A stretch of 64,000 nucleotides of DNA from Cytobacillus kochii (GTDB lineage Bacteria > Bacillota > Bacilli > Bacillales > Cytobacillaceae), in contig NZ_JAIVAM010000010.1 of assembly GCF_020171845.1 (NCBI RefSeq), positions 1 through 64,000 on the forward strand, given 5' to 3'. Under the pieces are notes generated by a model. That model saw nothing but the letters and a program-made list of their open reading frames with translations. It did no database searches and was not told the DNA's origin. Below, piece by piece: positions 58,498-64,000 of the stretch (position 1 is the first letter of the stretch; the number at the start of each line of letters is the position of its first letter). A program made the position numbers and the translations under genes.

Positions 58498-59419
58498 TCT
58501 GCTCCTCCTCAAACAAGTTATGAATCGTATCTGCCAGCTCATATGCTGAAAATAAGTTCGACCGTTCGATCGCATACATAGGAATTTGACTAGCAATCTT
58601 AACCGATAAGTCAAAATGCCAAGTTAATAGTCCTAACCGCCCGATCATAAAAGGACGATATGTATGAGTATCCAAAACTTCAATTTTTTGCAACCCATTT
58701 AAAGGGTGTATTTCTTTTGGTCTTTCATTCACCTGATGTAGGACGAAAATACCTGCAAGTGGAACCGAGTGATGTGTAAATACATTCTGTACAGGTATCG
58801 CATATTTATTTTCTCTATCAAAAAGAGGATGATAACTTGTAACCGATAAACCTAACTTCTTAATACTTTCATCCCATAGTTTTTGTTGTGGGTAGCTCGG
58901 TACTACATAGGCTATGCCGTTTACTAATTGAATAGGTATGACATCATCACTTAATAGCGACCATCCTTTAAGAATAAGCGTCGAAGCTAGTGTCGACTTT
59001 CCTGCCCCTGAATCTCCGACAATTAAATAGGCTTTGCCATCCTTCATTACTGCACTTCCATGAAGGGGTAGTATCCGCCTTTGCATTAACAGTACACCCA
59101 TACACGATCCTAATATAAACAAACGGATTTTATCTATTGAACTACTAGGATGGGGATCAAAATAAATGATCCTGCCCCCCTCAATATAGAAAGTTGCCGT
59201 TTCATTAACGGTAAATAGAACGGATTGATCTGTTAATACTTTAAATTTTCTTTTCTCTCCATAATTATCCCATATAGATGATAAGTCTCTTTGTTTAATA
59301 CAGATCTTCTCAAAAGGATTAGAAGGCTCAGACTCTTCGCTAGCAACGAGTTCTTTAAATGGTATATCACTTAATACATATAAACCGAATGCTCGATATT
59401 TATGTGTCTTCTTTTCCAA
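58466..59419 (-). CDS. HPr-kinase-like lasso precursor kinase (PadeK/ThcoK type)
   Basis: 317 aa from TTG 59419 (AAAGGAGG upstream). The HprK-like core has HGSAVMKDGKAYLIV, P-loop GDSGAGKST (~135-143), LKGWSLLSDDVIPIQ and a C-terminal domain. Family members in paeninodin-type clusters phosphorylate the C-terminal Ser of the precursor; both precursors in this window end in Ser. 210 nt after the precursor gene. Confidence 0.88.
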   Translation of the reverse strand: MEKKTHKYRAFGLYVLSDIPFKELVASEESEPSNPFEKICIKQRDLSSIWDNYGEKRKFKVLTDQSVLFTVNETATFYIEGGRIIYFDPHPSSSIDKIRLFILGSCMGVLLMQRRILPLHGSAVMKDGKAYLIVGDSGAGKSTLASTLILKGWSLLSDDVIPIQLVNGIAYVVPSYPQQKLWDESIKKLGLSVTSYHPLFDRENKYAIPVQNVFTHHSVPLAGIFVLHQVNERPKEIHPLNGLQKIEVLDTHTYRPFMIGRLGLLTWHFDLSVKIASQIPMYAIERSNLFSAYELADTIHNLFEEEQNDNQEAIVNQ

Positions 59420-59629
59420 AACGTTCCTCCTTTCTAAGAAAAGCGCCAGACGCCACTGCCTATAAGCGTAAAAGAAAGGACTCTGCTTATCCTGTTTTTT
59501 TAAGCTATACTTAAAAGCAATAGCGTCCATATTTAGCGCACGAAACGTCAATTAAACTTATTATCTCTCCAACTCTTTTCTAAGAAGCCCTTATCCATAA
59601 GCGCACAAGGACCGTTTCCTTTGATGTGC

Positions 59630-59755
59630 TTACGAATGATGAATCGTTTCATCTTCATCTGGTTGGACAGCATCAGGGATTTTTAATCCTGGTCCTCCCA
59701 TTGTTCTTTTTATTTCAAGTTCTTGCAAAATGGGTGTTTGCCAAATTTTTGTCAC
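59630..59755 (-). CDS. Lasso peptide precursor (paeninodin family)
   Basis: 41 aa. Leader MTKIWQTPILQELEIKRTM with Thr at -2, then a core starting GGPGLKIPD (residues 20-28) and continuing AVQPDEDETIHHS. Gly1 and Asp9 of the core give the 9-residue macrolactam ring; the GPG...PDA.QPD pattern follows paeninodin closely. The C-terminal Ser is the kinase target in this family. GTG start after AAAGGAGGTG; the gene overlaps the end of the cyclase gene by 41 nt, so it is read in another frame there. Confidence 0.88.
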   Translation of the reverse strand: MTKIWQTPILQELEIKRTMGGPGLKIPDAVQPDEDETIHHS

Positions 59756-61679
59756 TTGTTTCACCTCCTTTAATAAGAAAACGGTAAAGAATGAGTGTCC
59801 GCATCGCTATGCGAAAATCATCATCAAACACTTGGTTTGCTTGTGGTTGCTGAATACGCTTTAGATGGTTCCGGATGACTGACACATCGATAAAGTGTTG
59901 AATGCGCTGATCGCTTAGTGCTTTTTCCATTTCATTTAGAAAAGTCGACCAATTTGGTAGTAGACGCAGCAGCCCATCTGCACCTTGCACACCCTTGCTT
60001 TTCACATTTAATCGATTAAGATTCGGTAAATATCCTTTCGTTGCTCTACGGATAAAGGCACGATTGAATCCATTTTTCACAAATTGATCCTCTGGAAGAG
60101 ATAAACAAAAACGGACCACTCGCAAATCATCTGTAGGATCTCTAGGAATTACTCCATATTTCAAAGCCATTTTTGCGCCATATACCCCTGTTGTATGCCA
60201 ATAATAGAGGTCATTGAATTGTTTTTCCCTTACTTGATACGCATTAGTTAGCCCGTTCCCCGCTTGGTCAATGCCGTTATCTCTTAATTTTTCATACACC
60301 TTTGTTTGCCTTGCAAATGCAGGATGAATAAATTGTGGAAAGGGATGCCCCCGATTCACATGGGATGCTCTTATTTTTTTATTTATAATAGCCGACCAAA
60401 CTTTTTTTCGATTCACACCTAAAGCGATACTATAGGAATTAGTCTCTTTAAAAAAATGTAATAATCGATACTTTTTAAGAAGACTTGCATAGTAATCAAG
60501 TGCTGGACCCCAAGAAATGGTCCAATTGCCTCGTTGGCCATTAAGAAGAATACCTATATCCAAAGCTGATGCTTGTTCGTAAATCCCTCGTAACCAATAC
60601 GTATTATCGAAGTATTTATAAGGTGATTCAATCACATTCAACCACTCATCCATTTCTGTATAAGCATTACGGTCAGAGAAAGATAAGAAGTGCGGAACGA
60701 GAGTAGGGTATAGCTTAAGCATCTCTTCAATCCATGGTCTTTCGTTTGCTTGTCTGCTTTTGGGTGTCCAATCGTCAAACTTGGGAATAGGGATGTAACT
60801 GAAAGTATGTAACGGTTCCCCTTGTAATGATTTGGCCGCAAATGCAGTGACTGTACCTGAATCCAACCCTCCACTTAAATGAGCACCTTTTCCCTTAAAT
60901 GTTCTTAATTTAGAATTAACCACTTTTTGAAATAATTCTTGAAATGCTTCAATATATTGTTCATCATTCTTTAGTTTAAGCGGTTCTCTTTCTTCTAGTA
61001 GGTGACAGTATTGTTTAATCTGTGTATGATGTTTCGTTATCGTGATTGAGTGTGAAGGTGGTATTTGATAGATAGATTGATAGACCGTTGAGGTTAAATC
61101 TACTGATTCTATCGTTAATGGATTAGCAAGATATTCAGCGATCCAGTTCTCATTATATGTATCTTCTACTTCTGGTAAAGTCAGTAGTGCACCCATAGTC
61201 GATGCGAATGAGAAGAACAAAGCATTTTTAGTAAAATATAATGTTCTCGTGCCTGAGAAATCTCTAGCTCCAAACCATGTTTGTTTTTTGTCATTCCAAA
61301 TCATGAATACAAAGTCACCGACTAAAAACTTGGGACAATCTTCCCCCCATTTTTCATAGGCATTTAAAATCAGTTGACTATCGGTAATCATATATCTCTC
61401 ATACTTCCGAATATTTAATAACTGGTATAAGTCTTCGCGATTATCAATAATACTATTGCATATAATAGCTAACCCTTTTTCACGATTATAATAGGGAATT
61501 TCCTCACCCCTAGATTGCGGTGTAATCCAATTTAAAGAACAACTTAAGAATAGGCGGCGCTCTCTTATTGTTTGCACCTGATCATAACGGAACCCTTGAA
61601 ACTGTTGTAACATCCTATCCCCGTAATGAACGGGAATTTCCCACTCATTGAAGCTCCATATCCCCGCAATTGCTGTCAT
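59715..61679 (-). CDS. Lasso cyclase (asparagine-synthetase-like, C protein)
   Basis: 654 aa. An N-terminal glutaminase-like domain (1-210) starts MTAIAGIW, without the catalytic Cys2 of true AsnB. The synthetase domain has the PP-loop SGGLDSG (269-275). It adenylates the core Asp side chain and closes the ring on Gly1. Length fits lasso cyclases. First gene of the operon, preceded by GGGAGG and a promoter with a SinR-box palindrome; order is C-A-K-B1-B2-nucleotidyltransferase. Confidence 0.9.
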   Translation of the reverse strand: MTAIAGIWSFNEWEIPVHYGDRMLQQFQGFRYDQVQTIRERRLFLSCSLNWITPQSRGEEIPYYNREKGLAIICNSIIDNREDLYQLLNIRKYERYMITDSQLILNAYEKWGEDCPKFLVGDFVFMIWNDKKQTWFGARDFSGTRTLYFTKNALFFSFASTMGALLTLPEVEDTYNENWIAEYLANPLTIESVDLTSTVYQSIYQIPPSHSITITKHHTQIKQYCHLLEEREPLKLKNDEQYIEAFQELFQKVVNSKLRTFKGKGAHLSGGLDSGTVTAFAAKSLQGEPLHTFSYIPIPKFDDWTPKSRQANERPWIEEMLKLYPTLVPHFLSFSDRNAYTEMDEWLNVIESPYKYFDNTYWLRGIYEQASALDIGILLNGQRGNWTISWGPALDYYASLLKKYRLLHFFKETNSYSIALGVNRKKVWSAIINKKIRASHVNRGHPFPQFIHPAFARQTKVYEKLRDNGIDQAGNGLTNAYQVREKQFNDLYYWHTTGVYGAKMALKYGVIPRDPTDDLRVVRFCLSLPEDQFVKNGFNRAFIRRATKGYLPNLNRLNVKSKGVQGADGLLRLLPNWSTFLNEMEKALSDQRIQHFIDVSVIRNHLKRIQQPQANQVFDDDFRIAMRTLILYRFLIKGGETSDKNLANTHFART

Positions 61680-61700
61680 GCGCTACCTCCCTCTTCTTCA

Positions 61701-61716
61701 GTTCTTTATAAAGAAC
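61701..61716. promoter_or_regulatory. SinR-box palindrome at the lasso operon
   Basis: GTTCTTTATAAAGAAC, perfect 16-bp palindrome, identical to that in the eps promoter. It falls about 8-23 nt after the predicted start site of the lasso operon. Confidence 0.8.
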
Positions 61717-61730
61717 ATATAAGTACTTTT

Positions 61731-61759
61731 AAACTAACATCATACAAATCAACTGTCAA
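61731..61759 (-). promoter_or_regulatory. Lasso operon promoter
   Basis: -35 TTGACA (61754-61759), 17-nt spacer, -10 TAGTTT (61731-61736). Start expected near 61724. Confidence 0.6.
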
Positions 61760-61849
61760 TATTGTTTTTGATACAAATGACTTATTTTTTTCAATTGAAG
61801 TTCATTTTTCTTTAAGGCTAAAATGAGCCTTCCTCTCATCTCGTAAAGT

Positions 61850-61900
61850 AAAAAAAAAGTCTGATAGAACTGTAAAATATATACAGTTATACCAGACTTA
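61850..61900 (-). terminator. Terminator of endonuclease gene
   Basis: On the minus strand AAGTCTGGTATAACTGTA pairs with TACAGTTCTATCAGACTT (two mismatched spots), then a nine-T run. Confidence 0.85.
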
Positions 61901-61902
61901 CA

Positions 61903-62724
61903 CTATTCCACTTTGTTTTCATCACCCCAAATAGCAAATGCCCATTCAGGATGATCAATGAAAGGATTGCGGTTATTTTGAAATTCTTCATAGATTAATT
62001 GATTTCTACGTTGTTCATTCTCATCTACAGGGTCCTCTTTATGCCACTCTAACAAAACGGATAATTTTCCATGCAAAGGCGTGCGTCCATTATTGACTCT
62101 ATCGTTCAATTCTAAATCTAACTCGCCAGCATCTCCCTCATAACGTACCGCCATATAAAAAAGCATTCTGGCAATATCACCCTTCATTTCATCACGAGGT
62201 TCAAAAGAATCATGATCATAATAATTACCCTTTGCTTCCTGATGTTCTTTTCCACCATAATCAAAATCTAAGTTTCCTCTAGAAGCATTTACACTTACAT
62301 CCGTCGGCCTTAAATGATGCAGGTCTGTTCCTACACCTGGCTCAGTATCAAATCCACCATGGGATTTTGCCCAAATATGTTCACGGTTCCAGTCATCTGC
62401 ATCTGGACCTTTTAAGTCCTTGTCTTGCGATCTTCCACTATAGAATAAAATTACATTGTCACTATTTTGTGGATCTTCATCTGTCACCATTAACGCTTCC
62501 CATACCTCACGATAAGTCAGTTCATTATGATCATCTATAATCTCATGAAGTGCTGCTTTTAATTCATCTGCCGTTTTCCCTTTTGCCTCTTTATAATAGT
62601 TACTATCAACCTGATAATCATTTGTTGTTTGGTTTCCCTCTGTAAGTGGGGATTCCCCTCCTGGCGTACAACTAACTAACAAGCTCAATAAAACTAATAA
62701 TGGGATAAATGAACGTATGCCCAT
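61903..62724 (-). CDS. Secreted endonuclease I-family lipoprotein
   Basis: 273 aa. Signal peptide ends LVSC (Cys19). A helical stretch is followed by the endonuclease I core: WNREHIWAKSHGGF (catalytic His region of the beta-beta-alpha-metal fold), TDLHHLRPTDVSVNASRGN and GDIARMLFYMAVRY. It would be a surface-bound non-specific DNase/RNase for nucleotide scavenging or matrix DNA turnover. Separately transcribed from the lasso operon by its own terminator. Confidence 0.9.
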   Translation of the reverse strand: MGIRSFIPLLVLLSLLVSCTPGGESPLTEGNQTTNDYQVDSNYYKEAKGKTADELKAALHEIIDDHNELTYREVWEALMVTDEDPQNSDNVILFYSGRSQDKDLKGPDADDWNREHIWAKSHGGFDTEPGVGTDLHHLRPTDVSVNASRGNLDFDYGGKEHQEAKGNYYDHDSFEPRDEMKGDIARMLFYMAVRYEGDAGELDLELNDRVNNGRTPLHGKLSVLLEWHKEDPVDENEQRRNQLIYEEFQNNRNPFIDHPEWAFAIWGDENKVE

Positions 62725-63071
62725 TGTTTCCTCTCCTTCATAAAGTACTTAAAAGAATATTATCTATGAAAAATAAATATTTGAACAGCACCAACAGTAG
62801 GGTTTTATTTAATAGAAGTTTTCCGCCCCTTCCTTCAAAGGAACTGCATGATATATGCTGAAAGTAATATCTATTGGAAATGTCATTTTAGGCAGCTGAG
62901 TACTTCGGGGAAATCCTATATGAAGAAGAAAAATCCATGAGTATGAGCAACGGAAATTACATACAATTTGTTAGAAACTTGTTGTTTCCCAAATGAAACT
63001 AGAGCAAATCCTCTATTAGAATTTGCTCTAGTTTCTTTCTATTTATTATTTCCATGTCTCGGTATTTTTTT
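62725..63071. other. Intergenic region
   Basis: About 350 nt without a supported gene. It holds the terminator at 62995-63035; nothing else recognised. Confidence 0.4.
62995..63035. terminator. Terminator hairpin
   Basis: GAAACTAGAGCAAAT pairs with ATTTGCTCTAGTTTC (15 bp) around a short loop. It ends the minus-strand SDR gene and can act in both directions. Confidence 0.85.
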
Positions 63072-63713
63072 CTAAATCCCTTTTAGCGCCTCACCTATCG
63101 TTTCCTCCCCTGTAACAAGGTCGAATGATTTATGAATGGTCTGATCATTATGAAGCACCTCAACGATTGTTGCAGCCACATCTTCACGTGGAATTGTATT
63201 TCGTTCAAGAGAAGCAGACGCCTTCACTTTTCCTATTCCTGGTTCATTTAATAAGCCGCCTGGACGTACGATGGTGTAGTCTAATGAGCTATTCACCAAC
63301 ATTTTATCAGCATAATGTTTAGCTGCCATATATGGCTCGATCGCTGACCATTTTTCTCGGTCATTCGCATGTATGGCACTAACCATCACAAATCTAGAAA
63401 CGTCGGCTTTTTCCGCTGCTTCGATTGCTTTACCTGCGCCGTCTAAATCAATGAGCAATGTTTGGTCATATCCTGTATGACCTCCTGATCCTGCTGTGAA
63501 GACAACAGCCTCACACCCCTGCATAGCCTTAGCCAATTCATCAACCGTACCAGCTAATGATGCATGGACCGCTTCCATCCCACGGTTTTTAAAATCGGTT
63601 AATTGTTCTTCTTTTCTTACCATTGCTACAGGTGTATCACCGGTTGTTTCACTTAATTTATTCATCACTTGTTTACCAATTTGCCCGTTCGCTCCTATTA
63701 CTAATACTTTCAT
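63072..63713 (-). CDS. NmrA-like NAD(P)-binding SDR protein
   Basis: 213 aa from ATG 63713 (GAGAGGAG upstream; the longer frame to 63776 lacks a site). Atypical SDR with VIGANGQIGKQVMNKL (GxxGxxG), VFTAGSGGH, RFVMVSAIHAND, the YMAAKHYADKML Tyr-x3-Lys helix and YTIVRPGGLLNEPG. YhfK-like family; cofactor likely NADP(H), substrate unknown. Divergent from the K+ channel gene. Confidence 0.88.
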   Translation of the reverse strand: MKVLVIGANGQIGKQVMNKLSETTGDTPVAMVRKEEQLTDFKNRGMEAVHASLAGTVDELAKAMQGCEAVVFTAGSGGHTGYDQTLLIDLDGAGKAIEAAEKADVSRFVMVSAIHANDREKWSAIEPYMAAKHYADKMLVNSSLDYTIVRPGGLLNEPGIGKVKASASLERNTIPREDVAATIVEVLHNDQTIHKSFDLVTGEETIGEALKGI

Positions 63714-63815
63714 TCTAATTCTCCTCTCTTCCTTTTCATTTATCGGTGAAAATCGTTTATGAAAATGGTTTTTCACCTATACTAAATAATACTATTTTCT
63801 AGGGGAGTTTATAAA

Positions 63816-64000
63816 ATGCCACATTATCTGTATTCTTATTTCACTCGCTTACCATTGGTCTTTCGCATACTCATCATGGCACTGATGACAATTATCCTAT
63901 TTGGCGGTTTTGTTCACTTATTAGAGCCGAATAGCTTTCCTACTTGGTTTGATGGTATCTGGTGGGCTGTCATAACTGCTTCAACTGTCGGGTATGGTGA
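63816..64000 (+). CDS. YugO-like potassium channel (partial)
   Basis: The 61 codons present show a first membrane helix (RILIMALMTIILFGGFVHLL), a pore helix FDGIWWAVITAST and the K+ selectivity filter TVGYG; the next codon starts GA, consistent with TVGYGD. It continues past the window. Two-helix channels with this N-terminus resemble B. subtilis YugO, used in biofilm electrical signalling. AGGGGAG precedes the ATG. No SinR-box palindrome is seen upstream. Confidence 0.85.
   Translation, partial: MPHYLYSYFTRLPLVFRILIMALMTIILFGGFVHLLEPNSFPTWFDGIWWAVITASTVGYG

Overview
The window looks like chromosomal DNA of a spore-forming, low-GC Bacillaceae (Bacillus or a related genus). The evidence is a 16S rRNA 5' end with a Bacillus-type leader, strong AAGGAGG ribosome sites, many TTG/GTG starts, a Ger(x)C germinant-receptor lipoprotein, YrvL, YolD, VanZ and MgtC families, a very long exosporium-type collagen-like protein, and an eps-type biofilm operon with a SinR-like regulator. 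It starts inside a 16S gene (minus strand) and ends inside a potassium-channel gene.

Layout. 1-0.8 kb: rRNA promoter and leader, then a small membrane ORF. 0.9-2.7 kb: DMT transporter, MgtC-like protein, tRNA-Ala(GGC). 2.7-11.2 kb: an accessory stretch beside the tRNA gene, full of decayed phage genes (M15 endolysin remnant, YopX-family pseudogene, DUF1064 protein, YolD, a possible integrase tail) mixed with small Bacillus genes. 11.2-21.1 kb: small housekeeping, sporulation and membrane genes. This part includes a Ger(x)C lipoprotein that appears to start at ATT, and a YidC insertase preceded by a candidate MifM-like arrest peptide whose end overlaps a hairpin masking the yidC ribosome site. 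21.1-26.6 kb: one gene for an 1816-residue collagen-like protein with about 515 Gly-X-Thr triplets.

26.8-61.7 kb is a large surface and secondary-metabolism island, almost all on the minus strand. In order of transcription: a paeninodin-type lasso-peptide operon (cyclase, precursor, HPr-kinase-like kinase, RRE protein, B2 protease, nucleotidyltransferase; 61.7-56.5 kb); an eps-type exopolysaccharide operon (YveK and tyrosine-kinase pair, candidate EAR antitermination RNA, EpsC-like dehydratase, GalU, nine glycosyltransferases, EpsG-like polymerase, GalE, EpsL/M/N bacillosamine module, SinR-like regulator, pyruvyl transferase, GH88/105 hydrolase, flippase; 56.4-33.6 kb); a divergent 1130-residue beta-helix protein; and an ABC exporter followed by a second lasso-type precursor (29.9-27.9 kb).

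The main regulatory observation is that four promoter regions (61.7, 56.5, 55.05 and 29.9 kb) carry a 16-bp SinR-box palindrome, GTTCTTTATAAAGAAC or a close variant, at the spacer or start site. The SinR-like gene lies inside the operon these sites would control. This suggests that one regulator couples exopolysaccharide, lasso peptide, ABC export and a polysaccharide-active beta-helix protein. The last 2 kb carry a secreted endonuclease, an NmrA-like SDR protein and the start of a YugO-like K+ channel.
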